A stretch of DNA of 43,688 nt from Myxococcales bacterium (lineage in GTDB: Bacteria; Myxococcota_A; Polyangia; Polyangiales; Polyangiaceae): positions 1 to 43,688 of the forward strand of contig JANXVA010000276.1 in assembly GCA_025351875.1 (NCBI GenBank), given 5' to 3'. The position numbers and the translations under genes are program-made. Shown here piece by piece: positions 32,197 through 40,490 of this stretch. The notes under the pieces are model-generated. The model was not told where the DNA came from. It did not search any database and worked only from the letters and a program-made list of their open reading frames with translations. Each line of letters begins with the position of its first letter. The stretch's first letter is position 1.

Positions 32197-32873
32197 GTCT
32201 TGCTGATGCTCGCGCACTCGTCGACCGGTGCGTCCGGATCGCAGAACCGGACCGCCGTGGTGCCGGGAATCGGGCTGTTGTTGCACGAGGTCGCGCACTG
32301 AACCGAGCGGTAGCCCTGGTTCGGGTCGAACGCTCCGCAGCACACCTGGCCGGAGGGGCAGTCGCTCCGGTCGTCGCACTTGATCGGCTGGCCCCCCGCG
32401 CACGCCGCGAGCCCGTTGCTCACGCACTCGAACGTCCGGTTGCCGGGGCCGTCGCCGCTGCCCGTCCAGCGCGCGCAACATAGGCTGGAGGTCGTCGCGC
32501 AGTAGACCGGAGTGCCGCCGTTGTCCTCGCCGCAGTAGATGCCGGGGCTCTTCCACGTCGCTGCCGAGTCCGCGCCCGCGTCGCTCGTGCCGGAGCTGCC
32601 GCTCGAGCCGCTGGAGCCGGACGTTCCGCTGGTTCCGGAGGAGCCGCTGGTTCCGGAGGAGCCACTGGTTCCGGATGTGCCGCTGGTTCCGGAGGAGCCG
32701 CTCGTCCCCGACGTACCGCTGCTGCCCGGAGTGGGCTCCGTCGGCGATGTCGACTGATCGGTGGGCGCCGGCGCGAACAGGTCGAGCGAGTTGGCGCCGC
32801 TGCAGGCCCCCAGGCACGAAACGGCCGAGAACAGCCCCGAGACGACAAGTACGCCCGCGATGCGCGATTTCAT
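32151..32873 (-). CDS. Lipoprotein with Gly/Ser/Thr linker and Cys-rich C-terminal domain
   Basis: 240 aa. Signal peptide with a double lipobox-like region (AVSCLGAC; Cys at about 20 and 24). A linker of about 50 residues made almost only of Gly, Ser and Thr (SSGTSG units, about 50-97) leads to a Cys-rich domain (about 110-240) with at least a dozen Cys, including CCAR, CDDRSDCPSGQVCCG and CATSC, which suggests a disulfide-bonded surface module. No enzyme motif. Similar GSSGTSG stalks are common in Polyangiales lipoproteins. Its 3' end overlaps the start of the downstream lipoprotein. Confidence 0.82.
   Translation of the reverse strand: MKSRIAGVLVVSGLFSAVSCLGACSGANSLDLFAPAPTDQSTSPTEPTPGSSGTSGTSGSSGTSGTSGTSGSSGTSGSSGTSGTSGSSGSSGSSGTSDAGADSAATWKSPGIYCGEDNGGTPVYCATTSSLCCARWTGSGDGPGNRTFECVSNGLAACAGGQPIKCDDRSDCPSGQVCCGAFDPNQGYRSVQCATSCNNSPIPGTTAVRFCDPDAPVDECASISKTCTASGSLQGYSVCK
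32626..32697 (-). repeat. Four 18-bp tandem repeats encoding the Ser/Gly/Thr linker
   Basis: Four consecutive units of CCGCTGGTTCCGGAGGAG (plus-strand reading), three identical and one with four changes, inside the linker of the lipoprotein. Unit identity at the DNA level suggests recent slippage expansion. More diverged units flank both sides. Confidence 0.7.
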
Positions 32874-33059
32874 GAGGTCCGTGGTTTACCTCCAATGCTC
32901 GAGTTGTCCAACGCCCACCGAGCATTCTCGCGGCTCCTTTCCGTCTCCTGTCGTGTGGCGGCCCCCGACCGTGACCAGGCCCCAAAGATCGCGTGTAAGG
33001 GCAGGTAAGCGCACGCGCTTTCCGGCCCTGACGGCGCATGCTAAGGAGGCCGACCCCGA

Positions 33060-34040
33060 ATGGCGCCCACCGACCCGACCGCCCAGAAGGCCGCGCCCAT
33101 GCCCGGCGAACCCGCGACCGCAGGATCGGCGGATCGCGCGATGGCCGCCCTCGAGCTGGCGGCGGTCGCCTCCGAGAAGGGGCGCGTCATCGAGGTGCTG
33201 TCGCCGATCACCGCCGAGGACCTCCGCGTCGCGACGGAGCTCGACGCCAAGGCCGTTCGCGACCGCCTCGATCGCGTCGTCATGGGGGAAGATCCCGAGC
33301 TGGGTCTCGACACGCTGCTCGACGTCGGCGCGCTGCGCGTTCTCTTCCCCGAAGTGCACGCGATGGTGGGCTTCGGGGACGCCGAGTGGCGCCACAAGGA
33401 CGTGTGGAAGCACACGAAGCAGGTCGTCCGTCAGGCCGTGCCGCGCCTCGAGGTGCGCTGGGCATCGCTCTTCCACGACATCGGCAAGACGAAGACGCGC
33501 TCGATCAGCCCCGACGGAAAGGTGCATTTTCTGGGGCACGCCGAGGTCGGCACGCGCATGTTCGACAAGCTCGAACGACGCAGCCAGATGTTCTCGCCCG
33601 AGCCCGCGCTGCGCGACACGATCCGCTTCCTCGTCCTCCATCACCTCCGCGCGAACCAGTACGACCCGGGTTGGACCGACAGCGCCGTGCGTCGCTTCGC
33701 GCGCGAGCTCGGCGAGCACCTCGACGATCTGCTCTGCCTCGCGCGCGCCGACATCACGACCAAGCGCCCCGAGAAGAAGCGCAAAGGCCTCAACCAGATC
33801 GAGGAGCTCGCCGGGCGCATCACGCTCCTCGCGGCCGAGGACGCAAAGCAGCCGCCGCTCCCGTCGGGCGTCGGCGACGCCATGATGAAGGCGTTCGGCC
33901 TCCCGCCGTCTCGCCTCGTCGGCGAGATCAAGAAGCAGCTCGAAGCGGCGATCGCGAGCGGCGAAATCGAGCCGCACCTCGAGTCCGAGGCTTACGTCGA
34001 GCTGATCGCGAAGGACAAGGCGCGCTTCGGGATCGCCTAG
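33060..34040 (+). CDS. HD-domain protein resembling the body of CCA-adding enzyme, without the nucleotidyltransferase head
   Basis: 326 aa, with AAGGAGG 11 nt before the ATG. Residues about 50-105 (LDAKAVRDRLDRVV...GLDTLLDVGALRVLFPEV) match the RNA-binding neck of bacterial tRNA nucleotidyltransferases. The HD domain follows: HTKQV, FHDIGK (about 140) and FLGHAEVGT, and a further LHHLR. The metal-binding His and Asp are present, so phosphohydrolase activity is plausible. The GGxxRD/DxD head of real CCA enzymes is missing; the first 45 residues are only Ala/Pro-rich. It cannot add CCA by itself. It may be a phosphatase/phosphodiesterase or an RNA-binding accessory protein. Convergent with the Ser/Thr kinase gene. 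Confidence 0.82.
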   Translation: MAPTDPTAQKAAPMPGEPATAGSADRAMAALELAAVASEKGRVIEVLSPITAEDLRVATELDAKAVRDRLDRVVMGEDPELGLDTLLDVGALRVLFPEVHAMVGFGDAEWRHKDVWKHTKQVVRQAVPRLEVRWASLFHDIGKTKTRSISPDGKVHFLGHAEVGTRMFDKLERRSQMFSPEPALRDTIRFLVLHHLRANQYDPGWTDSAVRRFARELGEHLDDLLCLARADITTKRPEKKRKGLNQIEELAGRITLLAAEDAKQPPLPSGVGDAMMKAFGLPPSRLVGEIKKQLEAAIASGEIEPHLESEAYVELIAKDKARFGIA

Positions 34041-34044
34041 CTAC

Positions 34045-34078
34045 CTGAGCGCGCGCGACGTCTGAGCGCGCGCGACGT
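34045..34078. repeat. 17-bp perfect tandem duplication between convergent genes
   Basis: CTGAGCGCGCGCGACGT occurs twice back to back in the 52-bp gap between two convergent stop codons. Such a CG-rich duplicate could affect termination; no T-tract hairpin is visible. Confidence 0.6.
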
Positions 34079-34092
34079 TTCCCGCGGTCGCG

Positions 34093-36162
34093 CTACTTCC
34101 GCTTCGCGGAACGGAGGCGCTCTTCCAGCGCCGCGATCGTGCGGGCGAGCTGGCCGTCGTGAAGGCACGCGAGGAGGTCGGTCTTGCGGAAGCCAGCCTG
34201 CTTGATCTGGTGCGCGGTCGTCAGCTGCTTGAGGAGCGCGAGCGCGCGCTCGTCGCCGTCGCGCTGCGCGCGTTCGAAGTGATTCTTCGCCGCGCAGCTC
34301 TGGCCCGCGGCCTGGAGCTCGAGCGCCACCTGGAGCCCGGGGCTCATCTTCGCGCGCTCGCCGCGCGCGAGGACCGCACGCGCATGCGTCGCCGCCTTCG
34401 GGTACTGCGCGCCGGAGGTGCCGTAGCCGATGTCGTAGATGTCGTCCCAGCCGACGGTGCCCATCGGACCCTCGAGGACGCTGAAGGCCTCGTCGACCGC
34501 GGCCTTCGACTTCTCGTCCTTCGAGCCTTCCTTGAGGGCGGCGTCGCGGATCTCGACGCGGAGCTTCACCTCGGCGCGCACGTCGAGGTTTGCATTCGAC
34601 TTGAAGACGAGCCCGGCCTCGTGGACGGCCTCCTTCGTGCGATCCGTCGCGCTGTACGCGGTGAACAGCGCACGGTGCACGTCCTCTCGACCTTGCACGG
34701 CGTCGCCGAGCTCCTCGAGCCGCTTGATGCCGGAGCCGTAGTCGCCGCGATCGATCATCGCGATGGCTTCCTTCACCTTCTCGTCCGCCGGGGCGTCGGC
34801 GAGTGAGGCGCCGCCCTCGGCCGTCACGACGGCGGACCCGTCCGCGCCCGGCGTGACCACGTCGTGGCCGCGGAAGACGTAGATCACCGCGGTGACCATG
34901 ATGATGATGCCGACGATCCCCGCGAAGAGCGCGATGAGGAACGTCTTACCGCCGAGCAGGCCCTCCACGTGTGCAGGCGATTGCGCGGCGCCGCCCTCGG
35001 GCGCGGAGTCCTTCCGGACGCGCTGCGCGGCGAGCGCGGCGAGGTCCGGGTGTTGCGCCGTGATCCCGCTGATGATCCCGGGGTTCGTCGCGAAGCCGCT
35101 CGGCGGCGGCGGGAGGAACTTCGCGTCGATGAGGCCGCTGTTCGAGAGCTGCGAGAGGGTGTTGGTGATGGCCTCGATCACCTCCTTCGCGTCGCCGATG
35201 CGGTCCGTGGCCTCCTTCGTGAGGAGGCGCGCGACGAGCACCTCGACCTCGAGCGGCACGTTGCAGTCGGGGCACTTCACGATCATCGCCGGGACCGGCG
35301 CGGTGACCTGCATTCCGAGGAGAGCCACCTTGCTGTCCGCCTCGAACGGTCGATGCCCGGTGAGCATCTCGTACATGATGATGCCGAGGGCGTAGAGATC
35401 GGCGCGCGCGTCGACGGGCTGCCCGAGCGCCTGCTCAGGCGCCATGTACTCTGGCGTGCCGTAGACCATGCCGGCCTGCGTGAGGACGTTCTGCTCGGGC
35501 CCCGCGCGATCGTTCGTGCCGAGCTCGCCCATCTGCACCTTGGCGATGCCGAAATCGAGGACCTTCACGAAGTCCGGGTCGCCGTCGCGCTCGACGAGCA
35601 TGACGTTCTCGGGCTTGAGATCGCGATGGACGATCTTCAGCGAGTGCGCACGCTGGAGCGCGCCGGCCATCTGCCGCGCGATGTGGAGCGAGCGCCCGAG
35701 CTCGAGGCGCCCCAGGGCGATGACCTCGCGCAGGCTCGCGCCTTCGACGAACTCGAGAGCGAGGAAGAACGAGCCGTCCTCCAGCTTGCCGAAGTCCGTG
35801 GCGGTGACGACGTGCGGGTGATCGATGTGCGCCGCGGCCATCGCCTCGCGCTCGAAGCGCGCGACGACCTCGGGGAGCCGTGTCATCTCCGGGTGGAGCA
35901 CCTTGATCGCCATGCGCTTGCGCATGAGCGTGTGCTCGGCCTGATAGACGGCGCCCATGCCGCCCTCGCCGAGGAGGCGTTCGATGCGATAGCGATCGCT
36001 GATCGTGGTGCCGATGAGCGACTGAGGCCCCGCGACCTTGCCGGGCAGCCGCTCGCTCCTCGGAGCCGGCGCAGACGGCGCGGCCGGCGGGGAGCTCGCG
36101 CGTGGCGGCAGCGGCGTACCCGCGCGCGCAGGCCGAGGCTTCTCGTCAGCGGGTCCACTCAT
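34093..36162 (-). CDS. Transmembrane Ser/Thr protein kinase (PknB-like)
   Basis: 689 aa. A Pro/Ala-rich N-terminus (1-50) precedes the Hanks-type kinase domain (about 58-330): GEGGMGAVYQA glycine loop, MAIKVL Lys, HRDLKPENV (about 178), VLDFGIAK (about 200) and GTPEYMAPEQ activation segment. One transmembrane helix lies at about 404-430. The C-terminal 250 residues are helical and TPR-like (IDRGDYGSGIKRLEEL) and probably periplasmic. All catalytic residues are present, so it should phosphorylate Ser/Thr on partner proteins in the cytoplasm. Such kinases are numerous in myxobacteria. A short CPDC pair occurs within the C-lobe. No cognate phosphatase is nearby. Confidence 0.95.
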   Translation of the reverse strand: MSGPADEKPRPARAGTPLPPRASSPPAAPSAPAPRSERLPGKVAGPQSLIGTTISDRYRIERLLGEGGMGAVYQAEHTLMRKRMAIKVLHPEMTRLPEVVARFEREAMAAAHIDHPHVVTATDFGKLEDGSFFLALEFVEGASLREVIALGRLELGRSLHIARQMAGALQRAHSLKIVHRDLKPENVMLVERDGDPDFVKVLDFGIAKVQMGELGTNDRAGPEQNVLTQAGMVYGTPEYMAPEQALGQPVDARADLYALGIIMYEMLTGHRPFEADSKVALLGMQVTAPVPAMIVKCPDCNVPLEVEVLVARLLTKEATDRIGDAKEVIEAITNTLSQLSNSGLIDAKFLPPPPSGFATNPGIISGITAQHPDLAALAAQRVRKDSAPEGGAAQSPAHVEGLLGGKTFLIALFAGIVGIIIMVTAVIYVFRGHDVVTPGADGSAVVTAEGGASLADAPADEKVKEAIAMIDRGDYGSGIKRLEELGDAVQGREDVHRALFTAYSATDRTKEAVHEAGLVFKSNANLDVRAEVKLRVEIRDAALKEGSKDEKSKAAVDEAFSVLEGPMGTVGWDDIYDIGYGTSGAQYPKAATHARAVLARGERAKMSPGLQVALELQAAGQSCAAKNHFERAQRDGDERALALLKQLTTAHQIKQAGFRKTDLLACLHDGQLARTIAALEERLRSAKRK

Positions 36163-36280
36163 TCGATCGGCTCTGCGTGCACGTGGACTCGGTAAGCGGG
36201 TAAGACGTGAGGAAAATCAGCGAAAATACGGCCCTCACCGTAGCACTTTTGTGAGCTTGGTGCGGCGGAGAGCGAGATCG

Positions 36281-36296
36281 CTTTTGCCCACAAAAG
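36281..36296. terminator. Hairpin between the beta-barrel gene and the kinase gene
   Basis: CTTTTG-CCCA-CAAAAG, a perfect 6-bp stem with a 4-base loop in the 194-bp gap upstream of the kinase gene. It could end the minus-strand transcript from 36357 or act in the kinase 5' region. The rest of the gap shows no gene. Confidence 0.35.
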
Positions 36297-36325
36297 ACCG
36301 CGAGCGCGACCGCAGGAGCGATCGA

Positions 36326-36361
36326 GGTGCGGTCACAGGTGCGGTCACAGGTGCGGTCACA
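36326..36361. repeat. Three 12-bp tandem repeats at a stop codon
   Basis: AGGTGCGGTCAC occurs three times in a row (36326, 36338, 36350). The third copy contains the TGA stop (36357-36359, minus strand) of the beta-barrel gene. Perfect identity points to recent slippage. Confidence 0.65.
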
Positions 36362-36980
36362 GGTCTACGAGGACGCCGACCGTCAGCCCGATCGCGAAGC
36401 TGTCCGTACCGGGCCAGTCCTCGACCTTCGGCACGCCGTGTCCGTAGACGCTGCCGGTGTGGCCGAACCCGGCACGGGCCCCCAGCTCGGCGCAGAGCTC
36501 CCACGGCTTGCGAAGCTTGTAGGATGCACCCAATCCGAAGGGGACCTCGAAGAAGCTCCCGCCCGCGCCTCGCATGTAGCTGTTCGGCCCGAGGGAGGTG
36601 CTGCGCTGGTACACGCCTGCGTATCCGAAGCCCACGAACAGCCACAGGCGAACGTCGCCGCGCGGCCACGGCGACATGATCTTCGCGCGGAGACCGCCCC
36701 ACGTGATGTCGCGCGCCGAGAGCGCGCCGTCGTTGAACGGCGAGATGTCGTGGCCGATGTACCCGCCGACGCGCACGAGCGGCAGGAGCGCGACGTGACC
36801 CGTGAGCTGCCCCGCGGGACCGAACCCCGCGACCGGGTCCCCGTTCTGACGATCCGTGAGCACGCGCTTCATCACGCCGAGCTGCGCCGAGGCGTCCCAA
36901 TGGACCTGCGCGCCGGCACGCGACGTGACGACGAAGAGGGACAGCGCGACGGCGAGCGCCGCGAGGACACGACGCGTCAA
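36357..36980 (-). CDS. Outer-membrane beta-barrel protein (OmpA/OprW-like size)
   Basis: 207 aa. Signal peptide MTRRVLAALAVALSLFVVTSRAGAQ (cleavage after AGA or AQ). The rest has alternating hydrophobic/polar strands rich in Gly and aromatics (VGGYIGHDI, LWLFVGFGYAGVYQ, FFEVPFGLGASYKL, FAIGLTVGVLVDL), typical of a small outer-membrane barrel of about eight strands. No OmpA C-terminal peptidoglycan domain. The start overlaps the SirB1-like gene by 4 bp (ATGA-type), so the two are co-transcribed. The stop lies inside a 12-bp tandem repeat. Function unknown. Confidence 0.82.
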   Translation of the reverse strand: MTRRVLAALAVALSLFVVTSRAGAQVHWDASAQLGVMKRVLTDRQNGDPVAGFGPAGQLTGHVALLPLVRVGGYIGHDISPFNDGALSARDITWGGLRAKIMSPWPRGDVRLWLFVGFGYAGVYQRSTSLGPNSYMRGAGGSFFEVPFGLGASYKLRKPWELCAELGARAGFGHTGSVYGHGVPKVEDWPGTDSFAIGLTVGVLVDL

Positions 36981-37834
36981 TGGAGCATCGCTTTCGTGGG
37001 CTTCACCAGCGTCGCGAGGCGAGCCCGGAGGTCGGGGATGTCAGGCGCATGCGGCTCGAGCTCGATGACCCGCTGCAGATCGACGCGCGCGACCTCGGTG
37101 GCGCCGATGCGCAGCGCGAGCGCGGCCCGCTCGCGGAGCATCCGCGCCGAGTCGGGAACGAGCGTCACGATGCGGTCCACCGCGATGAACGCGCGCGCAT
37201 GCTCTCCGCGCTTCGCCAGCGTCGACTCGAGGTTCGTGAGCAACCGCACGAGCGTCGCGCGCGACGTGGCGGCCGCGAAGAGCGTCGGGTGCAGCTGCGC
37301 GCCTTCTCCGAGCGCGCGACGGAGGAGCGCTGTCGCGGCCTCCTCATCGACGATGCGCCCCGCGCCGAACGGGTCGACGACGATGGGGGCGTCCGCGTCG
37401 GGGCTCTCCACGCGGACCAAGAAATGCCCTGGAAAAGCGATTCCTCGTGCGACGAGACCGGCAGAGCGCGCGATCGCGCACCACACGATCGAGAGCGTGA
37501 TGGGAATGCCGACCTTGCTCGTGAGCACGTCGGAGAGGAGGCTGTTCTTGGGGTCGTAGTAGTCGTCTGCGTTGGCGCGGAAGCCGAGGCTCGTGAAGCG
37601 GTCGCTCACGGCGACGACGCGCTCGCGCAGGGGCGTCGCGGCCGCCGCGGGACCTCCGAGGGAAGCGCCGAGCGAGGCGAGCTCGCGGAGGAGCGCGTGC
37701 ACGTCGAGCCCGTCGTACGTGTCGCGCGAGACGAGCGCGGCGCCGAGCGCCACGTCGAGGTCGTCGTCCGAGAGTTGGGCGAGCTCGTCGAACGACGGCA
37801 ACCGCGGACTGAGACCGGTCTCGGTTCCCGTCAT
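36977..37834 (-). CDS. SirB1-family transglutaminase-like protein with TPR
   Basis: 285 aa from ATG 37834; an ATG at 37864 is less typical. The core (about 70-160) matches the SirB1/UPF0162 family: NADDYYDPKNSLLSDVLTSKVGIPITLSIVW...RGIAFPGHFLVRV. This transglutaminase-like domain is followed by a C-terminal TPR-like pair (about 200-275: ALAKRGEHARAFIAVDRIVTL, RIGATEVARVDLQRVIEL), as usual for the family. No signal peptide, so cytoplasmic. The biochemical role of SirB1 proteins is not settled. It forms an operon with the beta-barrel gene, overlapping by 4 bp. Confidence 0.88.
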   Translation of the reverse strand: MTGTETGLSPRLPSFDELAQLSDDDLDVALGAALVSRDTYDGLDVHALLRELASLGASLGGPAAAATPLRERVVAVSDRFTSLGFRANADDYYDPKNSLLSDVLTSKVGIPITLSIVWCAIARSAGLVARGIAFPGHFLVRVESPDADAPIVVDPFGAGRIVDEEAATALLRRALGEGAQLHPTLFAAATSRATLVRLLTNLESTLAKRGEHARAFIAVDRIVTLVPDSARMLRERAALALRIGATEVARVDLQRVIELEPHAPDIPDLRARLATLVKPTKAMLH

Positions 37835-37929
37835 GGCGCTCGTTCCATGGGTAGAGGGATGCAACGTCCGCCGGCCTTACGCAAGCGACTTGACGCGCCG
37901 GCCTTTCCCAAAGAGAAGTGGAACCCCCC

Positions 37930-39165
37930 ATGTCCCAGACCACGGAAAAGCACGCACGCCGCAAGAGTTTCGAGCGATCGCGCGACGTTCATCCCGTCGG
38001 GATCACCGGCAAGGAGACGCCTGCCGACATCATCGCGAACATGTTCCCCGCCTACGTGGGCCGGCAGGAGCGCACCGCGTTCGAGCTCATGCGTCGCTCG
38101 TCGCAGGACGATTGCTGCACCTTCATGACGATGTCCGGGGCGATGACGCCCGCCGGGCTCCATCAGTCCTGCCTCATTCCGCTCATCGAGCGCGGCCTCG
38201 TCGACTCGCTGACGACGACGGGCGCGAACCTCTATCACGATGCGCATCGCATCATCGGTCACCGCATCCGCGAGATCGATCCGAACGCCGGCGACCTCCA
38301 GTACCGGCTCGCGCGCATCATTCGCATCTACGACCTCGGCTTCTGGGAGGAGACGCTCCTCGAGACGGACAAGCTGTTCAGCGCCCTCCTGCTGAAGCCC
38401 GCCTACCAGAAGAAGATGACGACCACCGAGCTGCACTACCTGCTCGGTCGCGACCTCGCGAAGATCGAGGCGGCGCTCGGCATCCAGAGCCCGTCGCTCC
38501 TCTCGACATGCTGGAAATACGGCGTCCCGATCTTCGTCGGCGCCGTCCAGGACGGCTCGATCTTCCTCAACATCGTCAAGCTGAAGAGGCTCTACGGCGA
38601 CAAGTTCAAGCTCGAGATCGACGTCAACGACGACGTCTTCGAGATGGGCGCCATGCAGCACCACTGCTTCGGCACCCTGAAGAAGAAGATGGCGATCTGG
38701 ATCCTCGGCGGCGGCGTCCCGAAGAACTACACGCTCCAGGGCGAGCCGCTCCTCGATCAGATCCTCGGCGTCCCGACGCACGGCTTCGATTTCGACGTGC
38801 AGCTCTGCGTCGACCCGGTCGACAACGGCGCGCTCAGCTCGTGCCCCGCGGGCGAAGGCCACACGTGGGGCAAGGTCTCGGCCGAGAGCGTGCAGTACGG
38901 CTCGATGTACGTGCACTGCGACGTCACCGCGGTCTTCCCGTGGCTCACGTACGCGCTGCTCTCCGACCCACGCATCCACAAGAAGCCGCGCCGTCTGTAT
39001 GACGCGCGCGGGGCTGCCGTCGCGAACCTCCAGAAGGAGATCGACAAGCGGAAGAAGAAGCTCCTCGCGACCGTCGAGTTCGACCTGCCGAGCAAGACGA
39101 GGACGAAGGCGAGGGCCAAGGCGAGCTCCGCGAAGCCGAAGAAGAAGGCCTCGAAGAGCCGTTGA
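37930..39165 (+). CDS. Deoxyhypusine synthase-like protein (probable polyamine synthase)
   Basis: 411 aa from ATG 37930. The NAD-dependent DHS fold is evident: MSGAMTPAGL (about 68), GLVDSLTTTGANLYHDAH (about 90-107), GSIFLN (about 213), FGTLKKKMAIWILGGGVPKNY (about 245-268) and HTWGKVSAESVQYGSMYVHCDVTAVFP (about 311-337), where the WGK Lys matches the catalytic Lys of DHS. Bacteria lack eIF5A, so such homologues are thought to make homospermidine or related polyamines (SpeY-type). A Lys/Arg/Ala-rich tail of about 45 residues (365-411) is an unusual addition. The stop overlaps the amidase ATG (TGATG), so the two are coupled. Confidence 0.88.
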   Translation: MSQTTEKHARRKSFERSRDVHPVGITGKETPADIIANMFPAYVGRQERTAFELMRRSSQDDCCTFMTMSGAMTPAGLHQSCLIPLIERGLVDSLTTTGANLYHDAHRIIGHRIREIDPNAGDLQYRLARIIRIYDLGFWEETLLETDKLFSALLLKPAYQKKMTTTELHYLLGRDLAKIEAALGIQSPSLLSTCWKYGVPIFVGAVQDGSIFLNIVKLKRLYGDKFKLEIDVNDDVFEMGAMQHHCFGTLKKKMAIWILGGGVPKNYTLQGEPLLDQILGVPTHGFDFDVQLCVDPVDNGALSSCPAGEGHTWGKVSAESVQYGSMYVHCDVTAVFPWLTYALLSDPRIHKKPRRLYDARGAAVANLQKEIDKRKKKLLATVEFDLPSKTRTKARAKASSAKPKKKASKSR

Positions 39166-40490
39166 TGCGCACGCTCTTCACCGGCACCTCGGTGAACGAC
39201 TGTCGCGCACGGATCCGTTCGCGCAACGACGTGGTGAACGCGGTGCTCACGGTGCTCGACGAGCCGCAGGTGGACTCGCAGGCCGCGGCCGATGCGCCGC
39301 TCCGTGGTGTGCCGTACGTCCTCAAGGACACGTGGGACACCGCCGCGATCACGACGACGGGTGGCTCGTGGAGGCATCGCGCGCGCGTGCCTGTCGTGTC
39401 GAGCCACGCGCATCGCGCGCTCGCGGCGGCGGGCGCCGTGCTGCTCGGCAAGTCCAACCTCTGCGATCTGGCGTTCTCGACCGAGAGCGACAACCACCTG
39501 CGCGGCCCGGTGCGGAACCCGCACGACCTCGGGCGCACGGCCGGCGGGAGCACGGGGGGCGGCGCAGCGGCCGTCGCCGACGGGATGGCGGCCTTCGACT
39601 GGGGCACCGACTTCGGAGGATCGATCCGCGCGCCGTCCGCGTTCTGCGGCGTCGTCGGGATGAGGTTGTCGCACGCCGCGTGGCCCGTTGGGCTCGAGCA
39701 TTTCCCTCGAATTTCCCCGTTTTTCTGGGATTTCTGCGGGATGGGCCCGCTCACGCGAACGGTCGCCGGGGCTCGCGAGGTCACGCACGCGGTGAGCGGC
39801 GCGCTGCGGAGCGATCACGCCCACGTCGCGATGGATCCCGATCGCGTCGTCGTCTACGAGCCGGACGCCGCGCACGAAGGGGAGTGGCCCACCTTCGGCG
39901 CGGACGCGCTCCAGCTCCTCGCGAGCTCGGGCGTGAAGGCGGAGATCACGCGCGAGCTACCGTCGCCGACCGAGGTGAATGCACTCTTCACGGAGTACTT
40001 CGCGGCGCACTTCAAGGAGTTCATCGCCGGTGACGAACTCCCGCTCGCGCAGGCGCTGCCCGCCGTGCTCCTCGGGCTCCTCAGCAATGGCCGCCTCGAC
40101 AAGCGTGTCCATCCGAACACCGGGCTTCTCTTCGCAGGCGCTGCGGCGCTCTCGCTCCGCTACCGGAACCGCGCGCGCGCCGCGGCGAAGCTCGTGTCCC
40201 TGCGCGCCGACGTTCATGCGATCTGGGCCCGCGGGCACCTGGTCGTGACGCCGACCTGCACGGCTCGCCCGCCGAAGCATGGCCAGGCGGCGTGGGCCTA
40301 TCGCCTCATGACGTTCTGCAAGCTCGGCAACATGGTCGACGCGACCGGGCTCGCGCTACCTTTCGGGCACTACCGCGTACGAGGTGCGGTCTCGATGCCG
40401 CGCTCTCTCCAGATTCTCGGGCCGCCAGGCTCCGAGGACGCCGTGCTTGCGCTGGCCGAGCGGCTCGAGACCGCGGTCGCTCACTCGTAG
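39165..40490 (+). CDS. Amidase-signature family hydrolase
   Basis: 441 aa from ATG 39165; TTG 39162 is one codon earlier. Amidase signature residues: VLKDT with the catalytic Lys (about 54), TAGGSTGGGAAAVADG (about 125-140) with the cis-Ser (the neighbouring second Ser is Thr) and GTDFGGSIRAPSAFCGVVGM (about 148-167) with the nucleophile Ser in GGSIR. The family hydrolyses amides, including aminoacyl-tRNA amides, fatty acid amides and aryl amides. Fused translation with the DHS-like protein (TGATG) suggests an amide in polyamine metabolism, e.g. acyl-polyamine hydrolysis; this is inference. The 3' end overlaps the convergent PilZ gene by 10 bp. Confidence 0.9.
   Translation: MRTLFTGTSVNDCRARIRSRNDVVNAVLTVLDEPQVDSQAAADAPLRGVPYVLKDTWDTAAITTTGGSWRHRARVPVVSSHAHRALAAAGAVLLGKSNLCDLAFSTESDNHLRGPVRNPHDLGRTAGGSTGGGAAAVADGMAAFDWGTDFGGSIRAPSAFCGVVGMRLSHAAWPVGLEHFPRISPFFWDFCGMGPLTRTVAGAREVTHAVSGALRSDHAHVAMDPDRVVVYEPDAAHEGEWPTFGADALQLLASSGVKAEITRELPSPTEVNALFTEYFAAHFKEFIAGDELPLAQALPAVLLGLLSNGRLDKRVHPNTGLLFAGAAALSLRYRNRARAAAKLVSLRADVHAIWARGHLVVTPTCTARPPKHGQAAWAYRLMTFCKLGNMVDATGLALPFGHYRVRGAVSMPRSLQILGPPGSEDAVLALAERLETAVAHS

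Noticed and set aside
32584-32730. CRISPR-like array
   Set aside because: The repeats are contiguous 18-bp units without spacers and encode a Gly/Ser/Thr linker.
32197-33039. N-terminal extension of the 30568 lipoprotein frame up to 33039
   Set aside because: The extension is an out-of-frame reading of the upstream Cys-rich lipoprotein (Arg/Gln-rich), and the real signal peptide lies at its end.
24342-33039. Secondary-metabolite or defence gene cluster
   Set aside because: No synthase, NRPS/PKS, nuclease, toxin-antitoxin or transporter set is present; the region is mostly lipoproteins with one radical SAM enzyme.
36326-36361. Iteron or CRISPR repeat
   Set aside because: Only three contiguous 12-bp copies without spacers, no AT-rich region, and no replication or cas gene nearby.
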